In this document: positions 17,429 to 27,499 of the stretch, piece by piece
Layout: the number at the start of each line of letters is the position of its first letter
How positions within the stretch are numbered: the stretch's first letter is position 1
Notes under the pieces: model-generated
The model's input: the letters and a program-made list of their open reading frames with translations, nothing else
Told to the model about the DNA's origin: nothing
Database searches by the model: none
Source of the DNA: Evansella vedderi
Lineage (GTDB): Bacteria > Bacillota > Bacilli > Bacillales > Salisediminibacteriaceae
NCBI RefSeq assembly: GCF_030813435.1
Contig: NZ_JAUSUG010000013.1
Location: 108,789 to 172,788 of the forward strand
Direction: 5' to 3'
Length of the DNA stretch: 64,000 bases
Program-made: the position numbers and the translations under genes

Positions 17429-18541
17429 TTACATTACTTGTCTTTTGGCTACGACAAATGGTTTATCCTTTGAACCTATAAATGTTTGGCCCTTTGTAAC
17501 ATGAACGTCCTTATCCAAGATGACATTTTCCAAGTAAACCCCGGGCTCGATCGTACAACGCTGCATGATGACGGAGTTTTTTATTTTTGCCCCTTCCTTT
17601 ACTTGGACACCCCGAAATAAAACACTATTTTCCACATCGCCATCTACCACACAGCCGTTGGCAATTAAGGAACCGTGGACTCCTGCTTGATCTCGGTACT
17701 TGGTAGGAGGCTCACTGCTAACTTTGGTTCGAATAAAGGGCTGTTTTAAGAATAAGCTCTTATAATTTTGCTCGCATAACAAGCCCATATTATGGCGATA
17801 AAAGCTTTCGATAGAATTCACAAAGGCTGAGTACCCTTTATGTTCAAAAACTTGAATCTTAAGGTTAGCTAGATTTTCTTTAATTCCATGATAGAAAAAG
17901 TGATCTTTGTGATGGGCTATACATTGATCTACTGTATCCATAAGCAGTTCTTTATTAATAATATATACCCCTGTAAAAATCAGAGGGTTGCACTTTTCAT
18001 TGGTAATGGCAGTTACCCAGTTTTGGTCATCTGTTTCAAGTCTTAAGCAGGCGTCGTGTTCTTTATTAAAGGAGTCTGGCTCCACTTGAGTTGCAATAAA
18101 AGTAATATCTGCTTCGTTGTCTAGATGGTGCTGGAACGCTGCTTGATAGTCACAGTTGGAAACAAACTGACTTCCGCTTACTAATACATGAGTGGAATGC
18201 CCTCGATGGAAGTAATCTCGATTATTATGAAAATATCGTAAATCTCCTCTAGAAATATCCGTTGGGTCATTCCAATCTGGAGGGAGGATAAATAATCCCC
18301 CGTGTCTTCGATCTAAATCCCAGTCAGCCCCTGTACCTAAGTGGTCCATTAGGGATCTGTATTTATTTCGGGTAAAAATAGCAATTTCATGTATGTTCGA
18401 TTTCACCATGTTAGATAAGGTAAAGTCGATTAAACGATATCTTCCCCCAAAAGGGACAGCTGCACCGCAGCGAAAATACGTTAATTCATTTAAAAAATCG
18501 TGTTCATATTCTAGGTTAATAAGTCCCATCATTGAATTCAT
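17429..18541 (-). CDS. glgD: ADP-glucose pyrophosphorylase regulatory-type subunit
   Basis: GlgD subunit, which assembles with GlgC to form the bacillar ADP-glucose pyrophosphorylase. The 370-residue protein keeps the family's FGGRYRLIDFTLSN and a C-terminal left-handed beta-helix (about 280-360), but it lacks the GGxGxRL nucleotide-binding loop of GlgC at the N-terminus. That loss is normal for GlgD. Ribosome site AAAGGGG precedes ATG 18541; a second ATG four codons later is possible. It follows glgC by 76 bases. Confidence 0.95.
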   Translation of the reverse strand: MNSMMGLINLEYEHDFLNELTYFRCGAAVPFGGRYRLIDFTLSNMVKSNIHEIAIFTRNKYRSLMDHLGTGADWDLDRRHGGLFILPPDWNDPTDISRGDLRYFHNNRDYFHRGHSTHVLVSGSQFVSNCDYQAAFQHHLDNEADITFIATQVEPDSFNKEHDACLRLETDDQNWVTAITNEKCNPLIFTGVYIINKELLMDTVDQCIAHHKDHFFYHGIKENLANLKIQVFEHKGYSAFVNSIESFYRHNMGLLCEQNYKSLFLKQPFIRTKVSSEPPTKYRDQAGVHGSLIANGCVVDGDVENSVLFRGVQVKEGAKIKNSVIMQRCTIEPGVYLENVILDKDVHVTKGQTFIGSKDKPFVVAKRQVM

Positions 18542-18617
18542 AAAGACGCCCCTTTTTACATTTAAGAAAGTATTAAAATACTCGAATTTGAAAACTGTCC
18601 AGCTTCAGCTTTTCTTA

Positions 18618-19766
18618 TTAAATTTGAATAGATAAAATCTCCTTTAGACTTTCTGCATCAACTACGAGTGGTTCCTCATCTTGGTTTGACCGGAGATACG
18701 TATTAGGTGGAATGATTGTATTTTTCGTTACAATAACCCTTTCTAATACAGAATTCTCTCCCACTTCCACTCCTGGGTGTAAGATAGATTGATAGACGGT
18801 GCTTCCCTCGTTCACAATTACATTTTCAAAAAGGATAGAATGATCGATCGTCCCCTTTACCCAGCAGCCCGAATTTATAAGAGAGCTTTTTAATGTTGCT
18901 GTACGATCGATAAATTGTGGCGGGTTATTGGAATCATAGGTGTATGTCCGCCAATTTTTATTGTTTAAGGAGAAAGAAGAGTCTTCATCAAGAAGGTCCA
19001 TATTGGCCTCCCAATAGCTTTGAATGGTTCCAACATCCTTCCAATAGCCTTCGAAACGATAGCCATACATTCTCTTTCCATCTTGTAGCATGGAAGGGAT
19101 AATATCTTTCCCGAAATCATGACTAGAATGGATTTGCTCTGCGTCATGTAATAAATATGCTTTTAATGCTGCCCAAGTAAAAACATAGATTCCCATGGAT
19201 GCTAAGTTACTCTTAGGATTGCTTGGTTTTTCTTCAAATTCGTATATCCTCAAGTCTTCCGTTGTATTGAGAATTCCAAATCTAGATGCTTCATCCCAAG
19301 GAACTTCCATAACAGATATAGTGGCATCGGCACCAGTTAGTTTGTGCTGCTTAATTAAATGTTTATAGTTCATATGATATATGTGATCACCGGATATAAT
19401 AAGTACATATTCTGGGCTATATTGTTCTATAAAGTGAATATTTTGAAAAATAGCGTCCGCAGTACCTGAATACCAGCTGCCCCCTTGTTTTGCTGTATAT
19501 GGGGAAAGGATCGAAACTCCATCCTTTTGCCTGTCAAGGTCCCATGGCTTCCCTATACCAATGTGTTGATTTAGCTCTAGTGGGGCATATTGTGTTAGTA
19601 CTCCCACTGTATAAATACCTGAATTGGTGCAGTTACTTAAAGTAAAGTCTATTATCCTATACTTACCACCAAAGTGGACTGCTGGTTTTGCTAAATTTCC
19701 TGTAAGTTTTCCTAATCTTTTTCCTTCTCCGCCTGCTAAGAGCATTCCGACACATTCTTTTTTCAT
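18618..19766 (-). CDS. glgC: glucose-1-phosphate adenylyltransferase (catalytic subunit)
   Basis: Makes ADP-glucose from ATP and glucose-1-phosphate, the committed step of glycogen synthesis. The 382-residue protein opens with the pyrophosphorylase loop [20 protein letters not shown] and continues with [15 protein letters not shown] and the [12 protein letters not shown] sugar-phosphate site. A beta-helix domain forms the last quarter. The start overlaps the glgB stop by four bases (ATGA), indicating translational coupling. The upstream ribosome site GAGGAGG lies inside glgB. Confidence 0.97.
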   Translation of the reverse strand: MKKECVGMLLAGGEGKRLGKLTGNLAKPAVHFGGKYRIIDFTLSNCTNSGIYTVGVLTQYAPLELNQHIGIGKPWDLDRQKDGVSILSPYTAKQGGSWYSGTADAIFQNIHFIEQYSPEYVLIISGDHIYHMNYKHLIKQHKLTGADATISVMEVPWDEASRFGILNTTEDLRIYEFEEKPSNPKSNLASMGIYVFTWAALKAYLLHDAEQIHSSHDFGKDIIPSMLQDGKRMYGYRFEGYWKDVGTIQSYWEANMDLLDEDSSFSLNNKNWRTYTYDSNNPPQFIDRTATLKSSLINSGCWVKGTIDHSILFENVIVNEGSTVYQSILHPGVEVGENSVLERVIVTKNTIIPPNTYLRSNQDEEPLVVDAESLKEILSIQI

Positions 19767-21685
19767 GTATCCCCCTCCTCGATATTTGGTGACTTGTCAG
19801 CACATTTATAAATGGAAATGGCTAACGGAGGCACTTTAATATTTATATGTTGGGCTAATCCATGCCATTCCTTAGGAAAACTAAAGTGTTCCTTTTCATT
19901 CAGCTGGTTAGACCCTCCAAAACTAATTTCATCAGAATTAAAGATTTCCTCGTATTTACCTGGTCGTGGAACTCCAACCTTGTAATCGTAATAAACATTA
20001 GGTGTAAAGTTACAAACAATAATTAATTCCTCATCAGGGTTTGTTCCCCGTCTGCGAAAGGCAATGATACTTTGATCAATATTGTGAGGATCAATCCATT
20101 CAAATCCTTCAGGACTATGATCTAATTCATACAAAGCTTTATGCTCTAGATAAAACCGATTTAGTTGTTTAACATAGTTAAATAATGAGCGATGTAAAGG
20201 ATAATCGAGTAAATGCCAATCTAATTGTTCTTTATCTTTCCATTCTGCATAATGCCCCAACTCTCCACCCATAAATAATAGTTTTTTCCCAGGGTGAGCC
20301 ATCATGTAACCGTAGAGCAGTCGAAGGTTAGCAAACTGCTGCCATTGGTCTCCAGGCATTTTATCTAATAAAGATTTCTTTCCGTGAACTACTTCGTCAT
20401 GGGAAAGGGGCAACAGAAAGTTCTCGGAATACGTATACATAAAGGAAAAAGTAATGAGATTATGATGCCATTTTCGATGGACAGGATCTAGCTTCATATA
20501 TTTCAGCATGTCATTCATCCAGCCCATATTCCATTTGAAATTAAAGCCTAAACCATTCATGTAGGTAGGTGCAGTTACTAGGGGCAGGTCTGAACTGTCT
20601 TCTGCCATCATTAGTATATTAGGTTCATAATGAAAAACTGCTTCGTTTAATTTCCTGATAAAGGCATATGCTTCTAAATTTTCTTCTCCTCCAAAGGAGT
20701 TATAAATTTTCTCTTCATTATCATGCTTATCGAAATTTAGATATAGCATACTAGCAACGGCATCCACACGAATACCGTCAATGTGAAATTCCTTCAACCA
20801 AAAGAGTGCATTAGAGATTAGAAAGCTTTGCACTTCTGGGCGGCCAAAATCGAATGTTAGTGTTCCCCAAGATTTTTTTTCAGCCTTTCGAGAATCCGCA
20901 TATTCGTAAAGGGGCGAGCCATCAAATAACCGCAGTCCATGGTCATCCTTACAAAAATGACCAGGTACCCAATCCATTATGACGCCTATATTATGTTGAT
21001 GGCATTGATCTACAAAATACTTGAAATCTTCCGGAGATCCATATCGACTTGTTACGGAGTAATAGCCAGTAATTTGATAGCCCCAAGACAAATCAAATGG
21101 ATGTTCAGCCAAAGGGAGGAGTTCGATATGTGTATATCCTAAGGATTTAACGTAAGGGACAAGCTCCTTAGCCATTTCTCTGTAAGTAAAGTACTCTCCA
21201 TCTTCTTTTGTTTTCCAAGATCCTAAGTGGACTTCATATATCAGGATAGGGGATTTATATACATTTATCTGGCTTTTTTTCCTTTGCCATTTTTTATCCT
21301 TCCATTCATATCCTTTATTACTTGGAGTTAAAGAGGCAGTTGCTGGTCTTAACTCTGATTGAAAGGCGTAAGGATCAGCTTTAAGGATACAATTTCCTTG
21401 CTGTGTTTCAATTTCATATTTGTAAGGTTCATTTGCAGGGATATCTGTAAAAAAACCTAACCAAAGTCCTTCATTATTAATTTTTTCTAGTGGATAATTT
21501 GTTCCATCCCAATTATTGAAATTCCCTGCGATACTAACGGACTTAGCATTTGGTGCCCAAACTCCAAAGCGGTATCCAGTTTCATTATCGAAGGTAATTT
21601 GGTGACACCCTAATAGCTTATAACTATAGTAATTTGTTCCTTGGTGGAACAAAAAAATATCTTGTTCAGAAATACTGTAGGGCAT
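19763..21685 (-). CDS. glgB: 1,4-alpha-glucan branching enzyme
   Basis: GH13 branching enzyme that introduces alpha-1,6 branches in glycogen. The 640-residue protein has an N-terminal CBM48 domain (about 25-110) with [20 protein letters not shown], a central barrel, and a C-terminal sheet domain. Catalytic residues are Asp308 in DGIRVDAV (nucleophile), Glu362 in MMAEDSS (acid) and Asp430 in LSHDEVVHG. It is the first gene of glgBCDAP and has a GGAGAGGAG ribosome site. Its promoter must lie in the AT-rich region shared with the divergent pullulanase. Confidence 0.97.
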   Translation of the reverse strand: MPYSISEQDIFLFHQGTNYYSYKLLGCHQITFDNETGYRFGVWAPNAKSVSIAGNFNNWDGTNYPLEKINNEGLWLGFFTDIPANEPYKYEIETQQGNCILKADPYAFQSELRPATASLTPSNKGYEWKDKKWQRKKSQINVYKSPILIYEVHLGSWKTKEDGEYFTYREMAKELVPYVKSLGYTHIELLPLAEHPFDLSWGYQITGYYSVTSRYGSPEDFKYFVDQCHQHNIGVIMDWVPGHFCKDDHGLRLFDGSPLYEYADSRKAEKKSWGTLTFDFGRPEVQSFLISNALFWLKEFHIDGIRVDAVASMLYLNFDKHDNEEKIYNSFGGEENLEAYAFIRKLNEAVFHYEPNILMMAEDSSDLPLVTAPTYMNGLGFNFKWNMGWMNDMLKYMKLDPVHRKWHHNLITFSFMYTYSENFLLPLSHDEVVHGKKSLLDKMPGDQWQQFANLRLLYGYMMAHPGKKLLFMGGELGHYAEWKDKEQLDWHLLDYPLHRSLFNYVKQLNRFYLEHKALYELDHSPEGFEWIDPHNIDQSIIAFRRRGTNPDEELIIVCNFTPNVYYDYKVGVPRPGKYEEIFNSDEISFGGSNQLNEKEHFSFPKEWHGLAQHINIKVPPLAISIYKCADKSPNIEEGDT

Positions 21686-22079
21686 TGTACAATCTCCTCT
21701 CCTTCGAAAAAAAGCATATAAATGAGTAAATATACCATTGGTAGTATAATTTAAGATTTATTAAAATAAGCGATTATAACAAGTGAAGATCGGGTATAAA
21801 TATACTTTAGAAGTATTTTCCTTTATGATTATGACTTGTAATTTGCGAAAAATCAAAATCTTTTTTATTACAAAATTTTACGAAGCAGTTGTTATTTTGA
21901 CGGTTTCTGTCGAGCACATTATTTAAACATAACATTGCATGTATATTCACATTTTACTAGTTTTTTGTAACAGATTAATGGATTTACATTGTTGTATAGG
22001 GGTTACTGTAAGAAAAATTTTTCAAATTACAGGAGAGAGAGGCCCTAATCAAAATTTATATAAAAGAAGGAGTGCTCAC
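21686..22079. promoter_or_regulatory. divergent glgB/pulA control region
   Basis: About 390 bases without a convincing gene, strongly AT-rich. It contains an imperfect palindrome TATACCATTGGTAGTATA (21731-21748) near glgB, and TTGACG (21897-21902) with TATTTA (21920-21925) 17 bases later, a plausible promoter for pulA. I could not identify a clear promoter for glgB. An apparent upstream extension of pulA starting at 21939 has no ribosome site and is not counted as coding. Confidence 0.4.
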
Positions 22080-24188
22080 GTGAAAACGCATGCAGCTTGG
22101 TTAGATGATGTTCATTTAATTAAAGTTAATTTTGAGGGTCTGTTACCGTCTGCGATCGATACAAATGACATAAAATTTAAAAATAATTCAGGGGAAATAG
22201 CAATACATGGTCAATTAGGGGAGGAGAGTGATGATGGCACCCTAAGTATTGTTATTGATAAGGATCTTCCATTAGGTGAAGAAATAGAACTAATGTTGGG
22301 GAGTATTACCATACCTGTTTATCCTAGAGGTGTTGTAAGAACACAATGGTTTGAAGAGCATTACACAGCTAAAGATGCAGCCTTAGGTATTCATTACGAA
22401 CCAACTGGTACATTATTTACTATATGGGCACCAACGGCAACAAAGGTAATGTTATTTTTAAATAACAATAAATTTTCACTAAATAGACAAAAATACGGGA
22501 TTTGGAATATGTTTCTTGAAGGGGATTGGCATGGTGCTAAGTATGAGTATGAAATCACTGTTAATGGAAGAGTGAACCGAGTAATTGACCCTTACACTAA
22601 GGCACTTCTTCCTAATAGTGAAAAAGGGGTTATTATTAATCCATCATCCACTAATCCACCTGGTTGGGAGCAACACCGGAGGCCGACTGTAAATAATCTT
22701 CAAGATTCCATCATTTATGAATTGCATGTAAGGGATGCAACTGTCTCCGAGTCAAGTGGAATCGTTCACAAAGGGAAGTTCATTGGGCTAGCGGAGAAGG
22801 GAACAGTAACTTCTAGTGGATACTCTACTGGGTTGTCTTATATGAAGGAGTTAGGGGTCACCCATGTGCAGCTATTGCCCATCAATGATTTTGCAAGGGT
22901 GGACGAATTAAATCCTGAGAACCATTATAATTGGGGGTACGACCCTTTATTTTATCAAGTTCCAGAAGGGAGTTATTCAACGAACCCTGAAGACCGTTTG
23001 TCGAGAATGATGGAATGTAAACAAATGATTCAAGCATTACATGAGCAAGATATATCTGTCATCTTAGATGTAGTGTTTAACCACGTATTTATTATAGAAG
23101 AGTCCGCCTTTGAAAAAATAGTACCAGGTTACTATTTCCGATATTACGAAGATGGTACCTTGAGTAATGGTACTGGAGTTGGTAATGATGTAGCAACGGA
23201 AAGGATCATGGTACGAAAGTTTATTTTGGATACGGTAGATTATTGGTTAAAAGAATATAAAGTCGACGGTTTTCGGTTTGATTTAATGGGTGTAATGGAT
23301 GTAAAAACCATGAAGAAAATTAATGAGCGCTGTTTGAAAGAGGAAGTTCCAATAATGTTACTTGGAGAAGGGTGGGATCTTCCAACGGCTTTACATCACG
23401 AACAAAAGGCAACATCATTTCAGTCTCATCAACTAAAGGGAATCCGTTTTTTTAATGATTATTTTCGAGATTCTATAAAAGGGAATAATTTTGATGTGTA
23501 CGACCAAGGGTTTGTTAATGGAAAAGGTCGATTTATTGAAAGACTTCCACAACTTGTAACAGGGTCAGCTTTAGAGGAATATGGGCATGTAGTAGTTTCT
23601 GATGTAACACAAACGGTTAATTACGTAGAATGTCACGATAACCATACTTTATGGGACAGACTTATTAAATCCAATGAAACGGAAGGGGAGGAGGATAGGA
23701 AGAAAATGCACCAGCTTGCAACGGGTATTACCATATTAAGTCAAGGTGTTCCATTTCTTCATGCAGGTCAAGAGTGGTTTCGAACAAAACATGGGGATGA
23801 AAACAGCTATATTTCTGGTGATTATATTAATCAACTAGATTGGAAACAGAGAGAGCAAGAAAATAAAAGTATTCAATTTGTAAAAAAGCTTATTGCCTTA
23901 AGAAAAAAATATGATGTCTTTCGACTTGTATCCAAAGATGAAATTCGAAGAAGGCTTCATATTTTAGTAACACCAGCTCCTATTTTTGGATGGACACTGT
24001 TTGGAGATCGGGAAGACTTTGCTATTTATGTAAATCCAACAAAACGCCGTTTCCAATTACAATTACCTTCTACCGGAAAATGGTCGATTATAGTGAGTAA
24101 TGCTAGAGAAGGGGATACAGAAATAAGTGGAGAATGGATGTTCATTAACCCCTATGAATTTACTGTGCTTAAAAAGTCTAGAAATTAA
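22080..24188 (+). CDS. pulA: type I pullulanase
   Basis: GH13 debranching enzyme hydrolysing alpha-1,6 links of pullulan or branched limit dextrins. The 702-residue protein has N-terminal sheet domains including a CBM48 (about 100-200), the type I pullulanase signature YNWGYDP at 283-289, the nucleophile Asp401 in GFRFDLMG, Glu430 in GEGWDL and Asp520 in ECHDNHT. No signal peptide: it acts in the cytoplasm, probably on stored glycogen made by the divergent glg operon or on imported maltodextrins. I use GTG 22080, seven bases after AAGGAG. A cre-like sequence overlaps the start codon but matches only 12 of 14. Confidence 0.95.
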   Translation: MKTHAAWLDDVHLIKVNFEGLLPSAIDTNDIKFKNNSGEIAIHGQLGEESDDGTLSIVIDKDLPLGEEIELMLGSITIPVYPRGVVRTQWFEEHYTAKDAALGIHYEPTGTLFTIWAPTATKVMLFLNNNKFSLNRQKYGIWNMFLEGDWHGAKYEYEITVNGRVNRVIDPYTKALLPNSEKGVIINPSSTNPPGWEQHRRPTVNNLQDSIIYELHVRDATVSESSGIVHKGKFIGLAEKGTVTSSGYSTGLSYMKELGVTHVQLLPINDFARVDELNPENHYNWGYDPLFYQVPEGSYSTNPEDRLSRMMECKQMIQALHEQDISVILDVVFNHVFIIEESAFEKIVPGYYFRYYEDGTLSNGTGVGNDVATERIMVRKFILDTVDYWLKEYKVDGFRFDLMGVMDVKTMKKINERCLKEEVPIMLLGEGWDLPTALHHEQKATSFQSHQLKGIRFFNDYFRDSIKGNNFDVYDQGFVNGKGRFIERLPQLVTGSALEEYGHVVVSDVTQTVNYVECHDNHTLWDRLIKSNETEGEEDRKKMHQLATGITILSQGVPFLHAGQEWFRTKHGDENSYISGDYINQLDWKQREQENKSIQFVKKLIALRKKYDVFRLVSKDEIRRRLHILVTPAPIFGWTLFGDREDFAIYVNPTKRRFQLQLPSTGKWSIIVSNAREGDTEISGEWMFINPYEFTVLKKSRN

Positions 24189-24208
24189 AGGTTTTATCAA
24201 AACAAGAA

Positions 24209-24247
24209 GGGGCTTAAAAGGTTAGAACATACCTTTTGAGCCCTTTT
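24209..24247 (+). terminator. intrinsic terminator after pulA
   Basis: GGGCTTAAAAGGT (24210-24222) and ACCTTTTGAGCCC (24231-24243) pair over 13 bases with one G-T pair and end in TTTT. Confidence 0.85.
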
Positions 24248-24301
24248 AAGTGATTTTAAATATCTAAAAGCTTCCTTATTATATAGTATTATATAGCGTA
24301 A

Positions 24302-24315
24302 TGAAAGCGTTTAAA
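24302..24315 (+). promoter_or_regulatory. cre site upstream of the DeoR gene
   Basis: TGAAAGCGTTTAAA matches the cre consensus at 13 of 14 positions. It lies 130 bases before the regulator gene, in the interval after the pulA terminator. Confidence 0.6.
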
Positions 24316-24326
24316 ATCTACTGTAT

Positions 24327-24351
24327 AACAGATAGACTAATTTTATCTGTT
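24327..24351. promoter_or_regulatory. inverted repeat, possible DeoR operator
   Basis: AACAGATA (24327-24334) and TATCTGTT (24344-24351) are perfect 8-base arms centred 100 bases before the regulator start. An autoregulatory site is one possibility. A similar ACAGAT/ATCTGT repeat occurs at 56757-56787 before unrelated genes, which weakens the case. Confidence 0.35.
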
Positions 24352-24443
24352 GCTACTACCCATGGCTACTAGTAGGGGTTTACAAATGTTTGTTTTTGTT
24401 CGATAATGAATGTACACAAACCAACTTCTCGGAGGAAACATAC

Positions 24444-25205
24444 ATGCTATCTGTTGAACGCTATGAAGCGATATTAGAAGAGTTAGACAAAATGAAAATT
24501 GTTAAGGTTTCAGAGTTAAGTAAATATTTAGGGGTAACTGAAAAAACGATTCGAGTAGATCTAGAAACCCTAGAAAAGAGGGGGCTGCTCTCGAGAATAC
24601 ATGGTGGTGCTGTACTTCCTGAACAAGGGTCAAGAATTTTTCCCATCGATGAAAGACAATCTATGAGGGGGGAAGAAAAGCTTCAAATTGCTAGAGAGGC
24701 ATTTAAGCTTATTGAACCTGGTGAAACCATTCTTTTGGATGGGGGAAGTACAATTAGAGCTTTGGCAAGTTTTCTTGGAGAATTCCCCGTTACAGTAATC
24801 ACGAATGATTTAAAGATTGCATCAGAGCTTTTAAATAAGGAGAAGGTTCAACTAATGGTTTTAGGGGGGAGCAGAATAGGAACTTCTTCTTCCCTGTACG
24901 GAGCTGAAGCAAGTGAGATGTTGAAGAGAATAAGGGTAAATCGCTTGTTTTTTGGAACAACAGGTGTGTCTTTAGAACATGGACTTACTGTCCTCAACAG
25001 CATTCATGCAGATTGGAAGCGACAAATTATTAACTGTGCAGACCATGTAAGCTTATTAGCAGATTCCAGTAAATTTGAAAAAGTAGCATTAATACAATTT
25101 GCCACGATACATGAAGTGGACGAGATTATTACTGACAAAAATATTCCGGAAGATATAAAAGTTAAGTTAGAGGAGCTTGATAAATCAATTATTCTTTCCC
25201 AATGA
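24444..25205 (+). CDS. DeoR-family transcriptional regulator of kdu genes
   Basis: A 253-residue DeoR-type repressor: winged helix at the N-terminus (about 5-55, VSELSKYLGVTEKTIRVDLE, then RIHGGAVL) and a C-terminal sugar-phosphate-sensing domain of the ribose-5-phosphate-isomerase fold (about 75-235, with ILLDGGSTIRAL and LFFGTTGVS). I start it at ATG 24444, eight bases after GGAGG; the upstream in-frame extension is non-homologous. It directly precedes kduD and kduI, so 2-keto-3-deoxygluconate metabolism is its likely target. Confidence 0.9.
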   Translation: MLSVERYEAILEELDKMKIVKVSELSKYLGVTEKTIRVDLETLEKRGLLSRIHGGAVLPEQGSRIFPIDERQSMRGEEKLQIAREAFKLIEPGETILLDGGSTIRALASFLGEFPVTVITNDLKIASELLNKEKVQLMVLGGSRIGTSSSLYGAEASEMLKRIRVNRLFFGTTGVSLEHGLTVLNSIHADWKRQIINCADHVSLLADSSKFEKVALIQFATIHEVDEIITDKNIPEDIKVKLEELDKSIILSQ

Positions 25206-25227
25206 CGAGCTTGAATAAAAGAAATTA

Positions 25228-25256
25228 TTGTAAGAACTTTATTAGAATGATATAAT
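25228..25256 (+). promoter_or_regulatory. sigma-A promoter of kduD
   Basis: TTGTAA (25228-25233), a 17-base spacer and a perfect TATAAT (25251-25256), 65 bases before kduD. This gives kduD its own start separate from the regulator. Confidence 0.75.
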
Positions 25257-25320
25257 CGAACCATATAGAACAGAAACGAACATAAAATAAACTTTATAGT
25301 ACAAATTAGGAGGTCTTTAA

Positions 25321-26073
25321 ATGCAACCCTTCTCGTTAAAAGGAAAAGTTGCCCTTGTAACAGGGGCAAGCCGTGGATTAGGCCAGGGAATGACAGTTGG
25401 TTTAGCGGAGGCTGGTGCTGATGTAATAGGTGTTGGAATTAGTGACATGTCCGAGACAAGAACAAAGGTGGAAGCTTTAGGACAGAAGTTTTATGAAATT
25501 AAAGGAGATTTATCAGAAGAGGGTGCCGTGAACAAGGTTGTGGCAGCAGCATTAGAACAGGCTGGAAAAATAGATGTTTTAGTAAATAATGCTGGAATTA
25601 TTCGTAGAAGTGAAGCGGAGAATTTTTCTGATGAGGATTGGAACGATGTTGTTCAAGTAAATTTAAATTCTGTTTTTCGATTAAGTAGAGAAGTGGGGAA
25701 ACATATGTTGGAAAATGGATCAGGGAGAATCATTAACATTGCCTCCATGTTGTCCTTCCAAGGGGGATTGAGAGTTCCCGCTTATACTGCTACAAAACAT
25801 GCTGTAGCTGGACTTACAAAATCACTAGCTAATGAATGGGCAAGTAAAGGGATTAATGTAAACGCTATAGCACCTGGTTATATGGTAACAGATAACACTG
25901 CACCTTTACGTGCAAACAAAGAAAGAAACGAATTTATTACATCTCGTATTCCTAAAGGGGAATGGGGAACTCCGGATGACCTTAAAGGTCCAGTAGTTTT
26001 CTTAGCATCAGATGCATCCAATTATGTCACTGGACACGTTCTATGTGTCGATGGCGGATGGATGAGTTCATGA
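25321..26073 (+). CDS. kduD: 2-dehydro-3-deoxy-D-gluconate 5-dehydrogenase
   Basis: Short-chain dehydrogenase of pectin breakdown, reducing 2,5-diketo-3-deoxygluconate (the KduI product) to 2-keto-3-deoxygluconate. The 250-residue protein has the Rossmann motif VTGASRGLGQGM, the NNAGI motif, and the catalytic Ser and Tyr-x3-Lys in the SMLSFQGG and YTATKHA regions. Its N-terminus MQPFSLKGKVALVTG is typical of KduD. Perfect AGGAGGT ribosome site. kduI follows after a mobile repeat, giving the usual kduD-kduI pair. Confidence 0.93.
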   Translation: MQPFSLKGKVALVTGASRGLGQGMTVGLAEAGADVIGVGISDMSETRTKVEALGQKFYEIKGDLSEEGAVNKVVAAALEQAGKIDVLVNNAGIIRRSEAENFSDEDWNDVVQVNLNSVFRLSREVGKHMLENGSGRIINIASMLSFQGGLRVPAYTATKHAVAGLTKSLANEWASKGINVNAIAPGYMVTDNTAPLRANKERNEFITSRIPKGEWGTPDDLKGPVVFLASDASNYVTGHVLCVDGGWMSS

Positions 26074-26116
26074 TAAATTAAAGAGATTTAGCATAAGAAT
26101 TGTAAATTTAAAAAAA

Positions 26117-26242
26117 GGCCATTTTCGGATAGATTGTTGCTTTTTATAAGTCGAAGGAGTGAAAGGCGGAAAGCGTCCGCCTGTAACGGATTCGACCGGT
26201 TATCTTATTTTACTAAAAAGCAATAATCTTTTAGAAACAGCC
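26117..26242. mobile_element. MITE-like repeat, end-type A, between kduD and kduI
   Basis: A 126-base non-coding element. Read inward, the left end GGCCATTTTCGGATAGATTG and the right end GGCTGTTTCTAAAAGATTAT agree for about 29 bases, both continuing into TGCTTTTTA. The middle has GGCGGAAAGCGTCCGCCTG, a strong hairpin. No exact target duplication was seen. It is transcribed with the kdu genes. Confidence 0.8.
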
Positions 26243-26266
26243 AAAGAATATAAGGAGTGAAGGTAA

Positions 26267-27097
26267 ATGGAAAACAGATATGCAGTAGGTCCAGAGCAAA
26301 CAAAACAATTTACAACAGAACAATTAAGAAATGAATTTTTAATGGAATCATTGTTTGTTTCAGGGGAAATTAATATGGTTTATTCCCATTATGATCGCGT
26401 TGTGGTAGGGGGAGCTATTCCAACTGGCAGTACTTTAAAGTTAGATGCTGGTGACTTCCTGCGAACAGATTATTTCTTAGAAAGAAGAGAGATTGGTATA
26501 GTTAATATTGGACCTAAGGGAACAGTAAATGTTGACGGAGAAGTTTATGAACTAAATAAACGAGATTGCCTATACATTGGCTTAGGTAAAAAAGAGGTGA
26601 CCTTCGAAAGCGAAGACACATCTAACCCTGCTAGATTCTATTTTGTATCCGCTTTAGCCCATAAGGAATATCCAACAAGGGTATTACCAATTGCTGAAGC
26701 AGAACCTACAAAGTTAGGATCAGATGCTGAATCTAATAATCGAACAATCTACAAATATATTCACTCAGAAGGAATTCAAAGCTGCCAATTAATGATGGGA
26801 ATGACTCTTTTAGAGCCAAATAATATGTGGAATACGATGCCAGCTCACATTCATGATCGACGCATGGAAGTATACTTATACTTTGATATGGAAGAGGAGT
26901 CAAGGGTTTTCCACTTCATGGGCCAACCTCACGAAACGCGTCATTTAGTAGTGAAAAATGAGCAAGCTATTCTTTCTCCTCCTTGGTCTATACACTCTGG
27001 TGTAGGGACAAATAACTATACCTTTATTTGGGCAATGGCTGGAGAAAACTATACATTTAAAGATATGGATTTTGTGAAAATGGAAGATTTAAAATAA
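26267..27097 (+). CDS. kduI: 5-keto-4-deoxyuronate isomerase
   Basis: Cupin-fold zinc isomerase converting 5-keto-4-deoxyuronate, formed from unsaturated galacturonate, to 2,5-diketo-3-deoxygluconate for KduD. The 276-residue length is standard. Zinc ligands are seen in PAHIHDRRMEVYLYFD (His, His, Glu) and a later His in PPWSIHSG. Ribosome site AAGGAGTGA stands before the ATG. The unsaturated uronate substrate would come from GH105 hydrolases such as the two encoded further along. Confidence 0.96.
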   Translation: MENRYAVGPEQTKQFTTEQLRNEFLMESLFVSGEINMVYSHYDRVVVGGAIPTGSTLKLDAGDFLRTDYFLERREIGIVNIGPKGTVNVDGEVYELNKRDCLYIGLGKKEVTFESEDTSNPARFYFVSALAHKEYPTRVLPIAEAEPTKLGSDAESNNRTIYKYIHSEGIQSCQLMMGMTLLEPNNMWNTMPAHIHDRRMEVYLYFDMEEESRVFHFMGQPHETRHLVVKNEQAILSPPWSIHSGVGTNNYTFIWAMAGENYTFKDMDFVKMEDLK

Positions 27098-27105
27098 TGT
27101 TACTG

Positions 27106-27150
27106 AAAGGTGTGTTAAAGGTTCATTTTAACTTTAACATACCTTTCTTT
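27106..27150 (+). terminator. intrinsic terminator after kduI
   Basis: AAAGGTGTGTTAAAGGTT (27106-27123) pairs with AACTTTAACATACCTTT (27130-27146) with a small bulge. A pyrimidine run follows. Confidence 0.8.
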
Positions 27151-27214
27151 CGTTCGATTTTCTATGAAGAGGTTGTTCAAAACTCCCATGTCTTTATAAA
27201 CCCCACTATAAATA

Positions 27215-27386
27215 AAACTTTTTTGGCTGTGCTAAATTGAAAGTTGATTGAAGCGCAAGGCACGAGACTCCTGCGGGAAAAGCAACGGCTGAAGACACCG
27301 CAGGGCGGGTTTCCCGAGGAGGCTGAAGCGTTGCCCGCGGAAAGCGAGTGCCTGTAGCGTAAATCAACTTAAAACATTGTTTTCGT
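27215..27386. repeat. intergenic repeat, end-type E with complete GC-rich core
   Basis: Left end AAAACTTTTTTGGCTGTGCT; right end AAAACATTGTTTTCG. The same ends occur in the core-less copy at 60561-60651. The inside has the most complete core in the window: GACTCCTGCGGGAAAAGCAA, then GAGGAGGCTGAAGCGTTGCC and CGCGGAAAGCG. No coding potential; an apparent upstream start of the next gene lies in its right end. Confidence 0.75.
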
Positions 27387-27499
27387 ATAAAATGGTAGGG
27401 TTTTGGAGCTTTTTGAACTCATTCTGTAAAAAGTATTATTTATATAATGAATGTTTAAATGCTTCAGTTGTAGTGAAAAAATTGGAGAAAGGAATACAA